Assembly: GCA_964388575.1 (NCBI GenBank)
Contig: CAYMAZ010000037.1
Span: 1 to 31,773, forward strand
Direction: 5' to 3'
DNA length: 31,773 nucleotides
Origin: CAYMAZ01 sp964388575
Lineage (GTDB): Bacteria > Bacteroidota > Bacteroidia > Bacteroidales > DTU049
The notes under the pieces were generated by a model that was not told the DNA's origin, did no database searches, and worked only from the letters and a program-made list of their open reading frames with translations. The number at the start of each line of letters is the position of its first letter. The first letter of the stretch is position 1. Shown here one piece after another: positions 1 to 8,494 of the stretch. The position numbers and the translations under genes were made by a program.

Positions 1-17
1 GTATTATTGCAAAACAG

Positions 18-53
18 AAAAACCGTCCGGAAGAAATTCCGGACGGTTTTTTT
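18..53. terminator. Rho-independent terminator, probably bidirectional
   Basis: A perfect 15-bp inverted repeat (arms 18-32 and 37-51) closes on a GAAA tetraloop and runs into T residues on the + strand. The A-rich outer arm gives a T-run on the - strand as well. It probably ends a gene lying left of the window and may also stop transcripts of the methyltransferase gene, whose stop codon is 75 nt away. Positions 54-127 hold nothing recognisable. Confidence 0.9.
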
Positions 54-127
54 ATGATAAAATAAAGCTAATAATATTGGTTAAATAAAAATGATGTTTG
101 AGTCACATCTGTTTGCGGTGTAGTAGT

Positions 128-775
128 TTATTCCTTGTCTTCCACGAGCGGGACGAACCTGAAAAACCCATGTTCTTCTGTCTCGTACGTATTTTCGCTG
201 GTCTTGGTGATTTTTCTCATCATCTGGAGCCCTTCTGACTGGTCAACAGGGATTACAAGAATACCACCTGGTTTCAGTTGATCGAGGAGGGGTTGTGGTA
301 TTTCAGGAGCTCCTGCAGTCACAAGGATTCTGTCAAAAGGAGCAAATGTTGGAAGACCCTGATAGCCATCACCATAAAATATTTTTGGTTTATATCCATA
401 TTCACTCAGAAATTTCTTTGTTTGAATATATAAATCCCTTATTCTTTCGATGGTAAAAACTTTAGCACCGATTTCTGAGAGGATACAGGCCTGATAACCA
501 CTTCCTGTACCAATTTCCAATATTTTGTGACCTTTGCTGATTTGAAGCAGTTGAGTTTGAAATGCAACAGTATAGGGTTGACTGATAGTTTGACCACATC
601 CGATGGGAAAGGGTTTGTCCTGATATGCAATTTCAGTAAAGGATGAGTCCATGAAAAAATGTCTGGGAATCGTCTGAATTGCCTGCAGAACAGCCTGGTC
701 GTGTATCCCTTTCTTTTTGATTTCTTCTAATAGTTTGTTTCTGAGACCTTTGTGTCTGTAGGTGTCAACTTTCAT
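128..775 (-). CDS. pcm: Protein-L-isoaspartate O-methyltransferase
   Basis: This cytosolic repair enzyme uses S-adenosylmethionine to methylate L-isoaspartyl residues in aged proteins so that they can revert to aspartate. Counting from the start chosen here (215 aa), the PCMT hallmark GQTISQPYTVA is at about residues 61-71 and the SAM-binding motif I EIGTGSGYQ at about 87-95, followed by the usual acidic residue (TIER). The N-terminus DTYRHKGLRNKL is typical of the family. The frame extends upstream to 811, but a perfect -7 box for this strand lies at 816-808, so an ATG at 811 would precede the transcript start. The ATG at 775 fits. Transcribed divergently from the oxidoreductase gene. Identification is secure. 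Confidence 0.95.
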   Translation of the reverse strand: MKVDTYRHKGLRNKLLEEIKKKGIHDQAVLQAIQTIPRHFFMDSSFTEIAYQDKPFPIGCGQTISQPYTVAFQTQLLQISKGHKILEIGTGSGYQACILSEIGAKVFTIERIRDLYIQTKKFLSEYGYKPKIFYGDGYQGLPTFAPFDRILVTAGAPEIPQPLLDQLKPGGILVIPVDQSEGLQMMRKITKTSENTYETEEHGFFRFVPLVEDKE

Positions 776-807
776 AAAATCAGGAGTGGTTTTTAATGAA
801 TTGTTTT

Positions 808-816
808 GCAAAAATA
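808..816 (-). promoter_or_regulatory. -7 promoter element for pcm
   Basis: TATTTTTGC on the - strand matches the Bacteroidota -7 consensus TAnnTTTGC. It ends 32 nt before the ATG at 775. No convincing -33 TTTG was found at the usual 19-21 nt spacing. Confidence 0.55.
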
Positions 817-839
817 CAAAATAGCTGCGGTAAAAAATT

Positions 840-848
840 TACTTTTGC
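840..848 (+). promoter_or_regulatory. -7 promoter element for the Gfo/Idh/MocA gene
   Basis: TACTTTTGC matches TAnnTTTGC and ends 13 nt before the ATG at 862, giving a very short leader. This supports 862, not 796, as the start. No good -33 element is visible. Confidence 0.55.
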
Positions 849-861
849 AAAAAAAAGGATT

Positions 862-1857
862 ATGCTCAGAATCGGAGTACTTGGAGCAGGTCATCTTGGA
901 AAAATTCATATCAAATGCATTCAGTCAATATCTGAATACGAATTGGTTGGATTTTATGACGTTGATGCCCAAAATGCACAAAATGTAAGTCAGGAGTTTA
1001 ATATCAGGGCGTTTTCAAAGATTGATGATCTTATTGATGCAGTTGATGTGGTGGATATTGTAACACCTACGATTGCGCATTTTGAATGTGCATCAAAATC
1101 ATTGAAAAAATTCAGACATGTGTTCATAGAAAAACCAATTGTGACGACGCTGGAGGAAGCAAAATCTTTAATTGCGATCAGCAGGGAAGCAGATGTCAAA
1201 GTTCAGGTTGGGCATGTTGAACGATTCAATCCTGCATTTTTATCTATTTCAGATCAGATCAGCAATCCTGTTTTTATTGAAGGACACAGACTTGCATTTT
1301 TCAATCCCAGAGGGACTGATGTGCCAGTAGTTCTTGATCTGATGATTCATGATATTGACATTGTGTTGAGTGTTGTGAAGTCAAAGGTAAAGAGAGTTTT
1401 TGCAGATGGTGTCAAGATTGTCAGTGATACACCCGATATTGCCAATGCCCGGCTTGAATTTGAAAATGGATGTGTAGCTAACCTTACAGCGAGCAGAATC
1501 TCAATGAAAAACATGCGAAAGCTTCGTTTTTTTCAGAAAAATGCTTATATCTCTGTTGATTTTCTTGAGAAAAATTCAGAAATAATACAAATCAAAGATG
1601 AAGATGAATCAACATTAAAAAATCCTTTTGCAATGGTTATTGATCTTGGAGAGGGCAAAGGCAGAAAGGAAATAATTCGTAGTATTCCGGAGACCATGAC
1701 AGTCAATGCAATACAAACTGAACTGAAGAGTTTCTATAATTCAATCACATCAAATAATGACCCTGTTGTTGGGATTTTTGACGGATATTATGCTTTGGAA
1801 GTTGCTCATATGGTACTTGATAAGATCAATAATAAAATGAATTTCTTTGAATTGTAG
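862..1857 (+). CDS. Gfo/Idh/MocA-family NAD(P)-dependent sugar oxidoreductase
   Basis: The 331-aa product has an N-terminal Rossmann fold with GVLGAGHLGKIH at residues 5-16, the family EKP motif at 90-92 (its Lys is the usual catalytic residue) and a C-terminal dehydrogenase domain with the pair H163-D164 in MIHDID. The segment VGHVERFNPAF at 116-126 recalls enzymes acting on UDP-N-acetylglucosamine (WbpB/GnnA-like), but the substrate cannot be fixed from sequence. The nearby sugar transferase makes a surface-polysaccharide or lipid A role plausible. The frame opens at 796, but the 22 extra residues are unlike the family and contain the likely promoter, so the start is placed at 862. Confidence 0.88.
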   Translation: MLRIGVLGAGHLGKIHIKCIQSISEYELVGFYDVDAQNAQNVSQEFNIRAFSKIDDLIDAVDVVDIVTPTIAHFECASKSLKKFRHVFIEKPIVTTLEEAKSLIAISREADVKVQVGHVERFNPAFLSISDQISNPVFIEGHRLAFFNPRGTDVPVVLDLMIHDIDIVLSVVKSKVKRVFADGVKIVSDTPDIANARLEFENGCVANLTASRISMKNMRKLRFFQKNAYISVDFLEKNSEIIQIKDEDESTLKNPFAMVIDLGEGKGRKEIIRSIPETMTVNAIQTELKSFYNSITSNNDPVVGIFDGYYALEVAHMVLDKINNKMNFFEL

Positions 1858-1895
1858 ATACTTTTATTTCCCTTTGTTCGTTAAATAATTATTAA

Positions 1896-2768
1896 ATGAG
1901 TTTTGTGAAAAAGCATTACCCCCAACTATTTATTTTTTTGACATTACAACTTCTGGTAACCTCGTGTTCCTGGTTCGAAAATGATGTGCAGGTTCCTTCA
2001 TACATACATATTCCGGAGTATACATTTGAAGCGATTCCTTCAGAAGGAACTTCCAGTTATAATATTACAGATGCCTGGGTTTATGTCAATGGGCAGAAAA
2101 TTGGTGCTTTTGAATTACCTGCTACTGTCCCTGTCCTGGCTAACGGGAATTGTGAAATTGACATATTTCCTGGAATTAAACTGAATGGCACAGCAGCTAC
2201 CAGAGCAGTGTATACTTTTTATACAAGATTTTCAACCAGTGCAGTGCTTTATCCCGACAGCACCATTACAATTATCCCTTCATCTGTTTATGTGAATGGA
2301 TTGTCATTTGATTTTATAGAAGATTTTGAATCTGTTGGTGTGATTTTCGAGAAAACAAACAGAAGCGATACAACTTTGCACAAGATTAATGATCCTCAAA
2401 ATGTCTTGGAAGGATTGTATTCAGGTCACATCGCACTGGAAACTGACAGACCATTCTGCGAAGTGAATTCACTAAACAGTTATACTCTACCTCAGGGTGG
2501 TGGTTTTAGTTTTATTGAACTTGACTGTAAAAGTACAATCCCGTTTTTCATTGGTGTAAATGCAAATGAATTTGGTTTTTCTACACAGCATCCGATTGTT
2601 GTGATCACGCCCTCTGATAAGTGGAAAAAAATATATGTGAATCTGACCCCGACAGTTTCAAGATTGCAAAGTGCCATAAATTTCAATATTTTTATTGCAT
2701 CACAACTTGAAGATGGTGATACTGAAGGTAAAATATGGATTGACAATATTAAATTGCTTCATTATTAA
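1896..2768 (+). CDS. Unknown lipoprotein, all-beta
   Basis: A 290-aa exported lipoprotein of unknown function. The hydrophobic stretch at residues 10-22 ends in LVTSC, a lipobox with Cys24 as the lipidated residue. The rest looks beta-rich. The N-terminal third (AWVYVNGQKIGAFELP) resembles a carboxypeptidase-regulatory or Ig-like fold, and the C-terminal part, ending KIWIDNIKLL, resembles a jelly-roll carbohydrate-binding-type sandwich. Only 3 nt separate its stop from the sugar transferase start, so the two are almost certainly co-transcribed, suggesting an envelope or polysaccharide role (inference). No catalytic motif is recognised. Confidence 0.8.
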   Translation: MSFVKKHYPQLFIFLTLQLLVTSCSWFENDVQVPSYIHIPEYTFEAIPSEGTSSYNITDAWVYVNGQKIGAFELPATVPVLANGNCEIDIFPGIKLNGTAATRAVYTFYTRFSTSAVLYPDSTITIIPSSVYVNGLSFDFIEDFESVGVIFEKTNRSDTTLHKINDPQNVLEGLYSGHIALETDRPFCEVNSLNSYTLPQGGGFSFIELDCKSTIPFFIGVNANEFGFSTQHPIVVITPSDKWKKIYVNLTPTVSRLQSAINFNIFIASQLEDGDTEGKIWIDNIKLLHY

Positions 2769-2771
2769 GAC

Positions 2772-4196
2772 ATGATGATGAATAAAAAGCTCAGAACACT
2801 TAAATATATTATTTTAGATTTTATTACCGCTATGCTTTCGTGGGGCATGTTTTTCTTTTACAGAAAACGTGGCTTTTATTCTGATCCTCAGGAATATATT
2901 GAAGCAGTCATCACAGATCCAAAATTTTACTATAGTATTATAATTATTCCTTTTTTCTGGCTCTTATTATACACAATTATCGGTTCATACAGAAGCATAT
3001 TCAGGAGATCGCGGATAAAGGAGACAGGACAGATTTTGCTGGCTACTTTTATTGGTGTAACCATTTTGTTTTTTGCTTTTATTCTTGACGATGTGATTAT
3101 TTCATACAAAGATTACTACAAATTTTATTTGTTTTTATTTGTTGTGCATTTTTTGTTAACGGCAACAGTGCGTTTTATTCTGACCATGCAGACCAACAAG
3201 AAAATTCACAAAGGACTTCTTGCTTTCAATACATTGCTTGTCGGAAGTAACGGAAATGCTATGAAGATCTACAATGAGATGACATCACAGAATGTGGCTT
3301 CAGGGAATAAATTTGTTGGGTATATCCGTATTTCTGGTGAATCAGAAGATATGATGAAGGATGTTCTTCCATGTCTCGGAACCATCGAAAAAATTCAGGA
3401 AATTGTTGAACAAAACCGAATTGAAGAATTGATCATTGCTATTGATCCTGCTCAGCATCCTGTAATTGAAAAAATTCTTCTTGAGTCTAATAATCTGAAG
3501 GTGATGATCAAAATTATGCCGGATTACAAAGATATCATAGCCGGAAGTGTTAAATACAGTGCAATTTTCAATATTCCTTTAATTGAAATGCCCTATGAGA
3601 TTATGCCCCTTTGGCAACAAATTGCAAAACGGATCTTTGATGTTGTTGTTTCAGTGCTTGTGATGCTGATATTTTCGCCTTTATATCTTTTTCTTGCCAT
3701 AGGTGTGAAGCGGTCTTCAAGAGGGCCAGTATTTTATTCACATGAGAGAATCGGACTCAATGGTGTCCCTTTCAGGATTTACAAATTCAGATCCATGGTT
3801 GTGGATGCTGAATCCAACGGAACACCACAATTGTCCAACAAGAATGATCCCAGAGTAACCCGTTTTGGCAGATTCATGCGAAAATACAGACTTGATGAGA
3901 TTCCTCAGTTTTATAATGTTCTTATTGGAAGCATGTCTCTTGTTGGTCCCCGGCCTGAAAGACAGTACTATATCGATCTGATTGTTCAACAGGCACCTCA
4001 TTACAGACTCTTACATCGTGTCAAACCCGGAATTACCAGCTGGGGTCAGGTAAAATATGGTTATGCTGAAAACGTGGAGCAAATGATTGCCAGAATGAAA
4101 TACGATTTGCTTTACATTGAAAACATGTCCCTGGCAATGGATTTTAAAATCCTGTTTTATACGATACTTACTGTTGTGAAAGGAACCGGAAAGTGA
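2772..4196 (+). CDS. Exopolysaccharide polyprenyl glycosylphosphotransferase
   Basis: This 474-aa inner-membrane enzyme of the WbaP/WcaJ family transfers a sugar-1-phosphate from a nucleotide sugar to undecaprenyl phosphate, the first step of exopolysaccharide or O-antigen repeat synthesis. Four membrane segments lie near residues 10-30, 52-72, 87-105 and 116-135, followed by a CoA-binding-like soluble domain (about 150-260). The re-entrant/fifth segment begins at KRIFDVVVSVL (286). The catalytic domain carries FRIYKFRSM (334-342), the D-E pair in RLDEIPQFYNV (373-383) and SLVGPRPE (389-396). The family is certain; the sugar is not known. Three nt follow the upstream lipoprotein stop. Confidence 0.93.
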   Translation: MMMNKKLRTLKYIILDFITAMLSWGMFFFYRKRGFYSDPQEYIEAVITDPKFYYSIIIIPFFWLLLYTIIGSYRSIFRRSRIKETGQILLATFIGVTILFFAFILDDVIISYKDYYKFYLFLFVVHFLLTATVRFILTMQTNKKIHKGLLAFNTLLVGSNGNAMKIYNEMTSQNVASGNKFVGYIRISGESEDMMKDVLPCLGTIEKIQEIVEQNRIEELIIAIDPAQHPVIEKILLESNNLKVMIKIMPDYKDIIAGSVKYSAIFNIPLIEMPYEIMPLWQQIAKRIFDVVVSVLVMLIFSPLYLFLAIGVKRSSRGPVFYSHERIGLNGVPFRIYKFRSMVVDAESNGTPQLSNKNDPRVTRFGRFMRKYRLDEIPQFYNVLIGSMSLVGPRPERQYYIDLIVQQAPHYRLLHRVKPGITSWGQVKYGYAENVEQMIARMKYDLLYIENMSLAMDFKILFYTILTVVKGTGK

Positions 4197-4239
4197 TTTT
4201 CGGAAAGAAGATTGCCGCAAATTGTAACACGTTTTCTCG

Positions 4240-4848
4240 TTATTTCCTGGCCTCAAAATATGCATCAAGAAGCTTTGCTACATATTTTCCGAATACATCA
4301 AACTCAATATTGACAATTGATCCTGGTTTGAAATTATGAAAATTCGTGACATCGTATGTATAAGGAATAATTGCAACGGAAAAAACATCCTTTTCCGAGT
4401 CCACAACAGTCAGACTGACTCCGTTGACTGAGATAGAACCTTTTTCAACTGTGATGTTGCCCGTGCTCTGGTCATATCTGAAATAAAACTTCCAGCTGCC
4501 GTCAAATTGTTCCACTTTTGTGCATTCAGCCGTCTGATCAACATGTCCCTGGACAATATGTCCGTCAAACCGTCCACCAACAATTACACTCCGCTCAAGG
4601 TTGACTTCATATCCGATGTCCCATGTCCGGAGATTGGTTTTATCGAGTGTTTCCTGAATGGCTGTGACGATATATGTCTTTGCTTCAGGATTTACCTGAA
4701 CAACTGTGAGACAGACCCCGTCGTGTGACATGCTCTGGTCGATTTTGAGCTCCTTTGCAATTTCTGTCTCTATTGTGAAATGAATATTTCCACCTTCTTT
4801 GTCAATTTTTACTACTTTTCCTGTCTTTTCTACAATTCCGCTGAACAT
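4240..4848 (-). CDS. ribE: Riboflavin synthase alpha subunit
   Basis: Catalyses dismutation of two 6,7-dimethyl-8-ribityllumazine molecules to riboflavin, the last step of vitamin B2 synthesis in the cytosol. The 202-aa product starts with the canonical MFSGIVEKTG and has the expected internal duplication of two lumazine-binding beta-barrels: SHDGVCLTVV at 41-50 and SVNGVSLTVV at 140-149, with GGRFDGHIVQGHVD between (91-104). The C-terminal helix is present and the length is usual. It starts 18 nt after the stop of the T9SS protein gene and is probably transcribed with it, although they have no functional link. It ends convergently with the sugar transferase, 43 nt apart. Confidence 0.95.
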   Translation of the reverse strand: MFSGIVEKTGKVVKIDKEGGNIHFTIETEIAKELKIDQSMSHDGVCLTVVQVNPEAKTYIVTAIQETLDKTNLRTWDIGYEVNLERSVIVGGRFDGHIVQGHVDQTAECTKVEQFDGSWKFYFRYDQSTGNITVEKGSISVNGVSLTVVDSEKDVFSVAIIPYTYDVTNFHNFKPGSIVNIEFDVFGKYVAKLLDAYFEARK

Positions 4849-4866
4849 ACTGAAGTTATTTTATTG

Positions 4867-7488
4867 TTAATATATTTTATTGTCTGGTTGTCTGATGATG
4901 GTTACACTTCCGGTGATAGTTCTTTGAGTGAGGCCTGATAGACGAATTTCAAATACTTCACATACAAAAAAATACACACCCTCGGCTACTTCATCACCGT
5001 TCTGAAAATGTTTGCCATTCCATCCAATATCAGGATTCTGTGTTTCGAATACCACTTTGCCCCATCTGTTAAAAACCTGTAGTTCAATTTTCTCCACGAA
5101 ATCATAGGGAAAAGGAATCCATGTGTCATTGTAACCATCATCGTTGGGTGTGAAAATATTTGGCAATCTGTAAAGGTTGCAATCATCGATATCTATACAT
5201 ACTGTGTCAGAGAATGCACTGGCATTTCCAACAGTATCAACAGCAACAATGGTATAACACCCTGCAACGGTTTGCCCTATGAGATGTCTGTAGTTCAATG
5301 TGTATGGATCATTCTCAGTGTGGATAACTGAAAAAGTTCCATCAGAAGTAGGAGAGAAGTAAATCTGATACATTCCCACATCTCCGGAAAATTCACATTC
5401 AGTAATGGGATTGGTCCAGCTGAGCATGTTTGAAGGTATTTCGCATTCGGGGACGACTGTCAATTGTGGAGTACAAGGAGCATTCAGGTCTTCGGGGATA
5501 TCACATTGTATTTGAGAAAAATTCAAAATCGGATCAACAAATCCTGTTGTAAAATAGCTGCCTGATGATTTTACTTTATAACAATACTCTCTGCCGTTTT
5601 CAAGTCCAAATTCTGTAAATGTTGAATCTGTTGTGACACCAACAGAATCAAACTGAAAGGTTGTTTCATTGTACCTGTATATCGTATAACTGACGTTTGT
5701 CCAGGGTACAGAAAATGACCAGTTTAGAATTAACGCCTGATCAAAAGGCACGATGGAGAGAAAAACTGAAGTAGCTGCGACGGTTTTTCCAATAAATTCC
5801 GGAATTGTCTGACTGAGGTCCCAAAGTTCAATATAGTATGACCAGGGGTGATTTTTTGTGTTAATACCCGTATCGGTATATGTCGTATCATTTAGGTCTG
5901 AATATGTCCCTACCTGATTAAACACTGTCGGAGCGAAATCCTGCCCTCTGAAAATACGGTATTCATAGGGGCCTGGAAACACAGTGGTATCAAGAGTGTC
6001 GGGCTTGCTCCATGCAACATAAACAGATCCGTTCAGTTCGTCTGTATTCTGAATGCTGACATTTGTTATGACGGGCACATCTTTGATGAGTGAAGTGCAT
6101 GCTTCATTTGAAGCATAACTCTCAGCGCCGTCAGGAAAGACAGCAATCACCATGTAACAATATTCAGGACCATGACTGAGTCCGGTACCGTTATTGTTAT
6201 CGATAAACGTTGTATCATTCAGGTTGTATGTTTCTCCGATATATGAATATCCGGTATATGCCGGGACTCCTGTTTCACAATGTGCTGGAATAAACCCGTA
6301 TGGGCCGGTCCGTCTGTAAATTTTGTATCCTGATGCTTCTGTACAGAAACTTCGGTTCCATTCAAGCCTGATGCTGTTTGCCTGTGCTGTAGCAGTCAGA
6401 TTTTCAGGTGCCGGAGCAACAATGGTTATAAATGTTGTTTTAATATCAATTAAACTGACTTCTGTATTGTTGTCTTCAACGCGGAAGTAAACCGGCCAGG
6501 GATGAACCTTAACATGAGAGCAGTTTGTCTGCCAGGAAAAGGTTGAGGAGACAGGAGATGTCCCCTGGACAGTGGGAAAATATGCAGGGCTGTTTGTTGA
6601 CAGAAAGGGTGATCCGCTGGCACTCAGCGTAAGATTGTCCAAATCGGGATCCGATGCAGTAACATTGATAGAAATGAAATCGCCTGCATTGACACAAATT
6701 TCATCAATAACTGAAATCAGCGGAGGCTGATTATTACATGCGATGATATTGATCTGCATATCCCTGGTTATCGCACTCAGTAATATTCCGTTACGATATT
6801 CTTTGATGAGGATAGCAACATTGTATTCTCCCTGCATAACAGGGCTGTCCCATGTGAGTGTTCCTGTAACCGGATCGATTGAAAAGCTGTTTGAAGCAGT
6901 TGGGTAGGTATATCCGAGTATATTTAACCCATCCTCACCACGACAGGGTATAAGTTCATAGGCAAGAGAGTCTCCGTCAGGGTCAGAAGCTCCGGGATTG
7001 TGATAATACGGAACTCCCACACACCCTTCGTCAATGGGTGGAAATGTAAGAACCGGAGAACTGTTGGGCCCAATCAAAGGATTAACAACAATTGTTGTGC
7101 TTATAAACATCGGAACATTCACTGAATAAGGAATATTGATCACACCTGAATTCCGGTTTGGATCTTCCATCGTTACTTCAAATGTGCCAGGAGTCTGATA
7201 AGTATGAGAACCCACATAGACATTTTTTGTAATATCAGGTTGTCCTGAAAGAGGTTGCTTGATGATTCTTGGTAATATGCTGCTTGTGCCATCACCCCAT
7301 AAAACTTCAAGGCTGGGTCTGTCGGCTGGGCTTGGTGTATAAGTATAGCTTGTTAAAGTAAATTCATAAGTATATCCTGATATATGTCTGAATGTAATTT
7401 CAGCAGCACGTTGATGTGTTCCGTACGATTTTAAAACCATAAGGATCAGAACCGAAAAGATCGTTACTATATGTGCGGTTGTTTTCAC
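4867..7488 (-). CDS. Large secreted protein with FN3-like domains and T9SS type B (CHU_C) sorting domain
   Basis: An 873-aa exported surface protein of unknown specific role. A signal peptide (residues 1-23) precedes a beta-rich N-terminal region including GGDG/DGDSLAYEL-type cadherin/PKD-like stretches. At about 360-760 there are three or four fibronectin type III-like modules (for example ENLTATAQANSIRLEWNRS and QALILNWSFS). The last 97 residues (777-873) are the gliding-motility-associated C-terminal domain: IFTPNDDGYNDTW, FNRWGKVVFE, WNGK, GVYFF. This domain sends proteins through the type IX secretion system. The C-terminus lies beside a gldA-like gene. Proteins of this architecture serve as adhesins or surface-layer components. 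A complete promoter lies just upstream. Confidence 0.88.
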   Translation of the reverse strand: MKTTAHIVTIFSVLILMVLKSYGTHQRAAEITFRHISGYTYEFTLTSYTYTPSPADRPSLEVLWGDGTSSILPRIIKQPLSGQPDITKNVYVGSHTYQTPGTFEVTMEDPNRNSGVINIPYSVNVPMFISTTIVVNPLIGPNSSPVLTFPPIDEGCVGVPYYHNPGASDPDGDSLAYELIPCRGEDGLNILGYTYPTASNSFSIDPVTGTLTWDSPVMQGEYNVAILIKEYRNGILLSAITRDMQINIIACNNQPPLISVIDEICVNAGDFISINVTASDPDLDNLTLSASGSPFLSTNSPAYFPTVQGTSPVSSTFSWQTNCSHVKVHPWPVYFRVEDNNTEVSLIDIKTTFITIVAPAPENLTATAQANSIRLEWNRSFCTEASGYKIYRRTGPYGFIPAHCETGVPAYTGYSYIGETYNLNDTTFIDNNNGTGLSHGPEYCYMVIAVFPDGAESYASNEACTSLIKDVPVITNVSIQNTDELNGSVYVAWSKPDTLDTTVFPGPYEYRIFRGQDFAPTVFNQVGTYSDLNDTTYTDTGINTKNHPWSYYIELWDLSQTIPEFIGKTVAATSVFLSIVPFDQALILNWSFSVPWTNVSYTIYRYNETTFQFDSVGVTTDSTFTEFGLENGREYCYKVKSSGSYFTTGFVDPILNFSQIQCDIPEDLNAPCTPQLTVVPECEIPSNMLSWTNPITECEFSGDVGMYQIYFSPTSDGTFSVIHTENDPYTLNYRHLIGQTVAGCYTIVAVDTVGNASAFSDTVCIDIDDCNLYRLPNIFTPNDDGYNDTWIPFPYDFVEKIELQVFNRWGKVVFETQNPDIGWNGKHFQNGDEVAEGVYFFVCEVFEIRLSGLTQRTITGSVTIIRQPDNKIY

Positions 7489-7510
7489 TCTTTTAATTCA
7501 ACATAACTTA

Positions 7511-7541
7511 CAAAGTTAAGATATTTCGGGCTTGTTTCAAA
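7511..7541 (-). promoter_or_regulatory. Complete Bacteroidota promoter for the T9SS-sorted protein
   Basis: On the - strand TTTG (7541-7538), 19 nt, then TAACTTTG (7518-7511) matches TTTG-N19-21-TAnnTTTG. The gap to the ATG at 7488 is 22 nt. It lies between the upstream ATPase stop and this gene, so the large protein has its own promoter. Confidence 0.65.
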
Positions 7542-7551
7542 AAGTTTCATA

Positions 7552-8457
7552 TTACTTTTTTGTGAGCCTTCTGAATAAATCCTCTATACTGGATTTTCCT
7601 TTTTCCAGTGAAATTATGGAAATATCCCTATCCACTGCAAAACGAAACAGTTCTTTCCGGATATCTGTGTTTTTTTCTGATTCAATTACCCATTTGAGTT
7701 CATTGTCAGTTTTACAACTTACAATACCATTTATTTGTAATAAATGATTTTTGTTCACAGCCTTGTCAAATTCAACAAAAACAATATTTGCCCCGGTTCT
7801 TTCCTTCAGATTGGCAATGGAATCATCTGCAAGAATTTTTCCAAGATCAATGATGATTGCCCTTGAGCAAATCGCTTCCACTTCCTGCATGATGTGTGTT
7901 GACAGCAATACGGTTTTTTCCTTGCCGATTTCACTGATCAGATTTCTGATTTCAATAATTTGATTTGGATCCAGTCCTGAAGTTGGCTCATCAAGAATCA
8001 ATACTTCCGGATTATGAATCAGAGCCTGAGCCAGACCAACACGTTGCCTGAATCCTTTTGATAACTGTCCGATTTTCTTGTTTTGCTCAAGCTGAAGTCC
8101 CGTCAGTTCAATCATCTCTGAAACTTTTTGTTTTTTGTTTGAGAGCTTGTGGATTGATGCAATGAAAAGCAGAAATTCATGAACATACATATCAAGATAC
8201 AACGGATTGTTTTCAGCCAGATATCCAGTTTTACTTCTTACTTCAAGCGGATCTTCCATAACATTGATTCCACAAACCTTTGCTTCACCTTTAGTTGAAG
8301 GAATAAAACAGGTCAGAATTTTCATTAATGTGGATTTTCCGGCTCCGTTTGGTCCAAGCAGTCCCACTACTTCTCCTGATTGAATGTGAAAAGTTGCTGA
8401 ATCCACAGCTTTTTGAATTCCGTATAGTTTTGTGATCCCGTTTACAGTAATTGACAT
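7552..8457 (-). CDS. gldA: GldA-like ABC transporter ATP-binding protein
   Basis: The ATPase subunit of an ABC exporter of the GldA/NatA type, which in gliding Bacteroidota works with the membrane proteins GldF and GldG. The 301-aa product has Walker A GPNGAGKST (35-43), signature LSKGFRQRVGLA (132-143), Walker B VLILDEPTSGLD (152-163) and the H-loop STHIMQEVE (His188). The C-terminal 80-90 residues form the extra domain usual for GldA. GldF/GldG permease genes are not next to it here; both flanking genes are of other kinds. The ABC class is certain; the GldA name rests on overall resemblance and the neighbouring T9SS substrate. Confidence 0.85.
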   Translation of the reverse strand: MSITVNGITKLYGIQKAVDSATFHIQSGEVVGLLGPNGAGKSTLMKILTCFIPSTKGEAKVCGINVMEDPLEVRSKTGYLAENNPLYLDMYVHEFLLFIASIHKLSNKKQKVSEMIELTGLQLEQNKKIGQLSKGFRQRVGLAQALIHNPEVLILDEPTSGLDPNQIIEIRNLISEIGKEKTVLLSTHIMQEVEAICSRAIIIDLGKILADDSIANLKERTGANIVFVEFDKAVNKNHLLQINGIVSCKTDNELKWVIESEKNTDIRKELFRFAVDRDISIISLEKGKSSIEDLFRRLTKK

Positions 8458-8478
8458 CTGCTCATTTTTTGTTGTATT

Positions 8479-8487
8479 GCAAAATTA
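8479..8487 (-). promoter_or_regulatory. -7 promoter element for the gldA-like gene
   Basis: TAATTTTGC on the - strand matches TAnnTTTGC and ends 21 nt before the ATG at 8457. No -33 TTTG is seen at proper distance. Confidence 0.5.
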
Positions 8488-8494
8488 CGAATTT

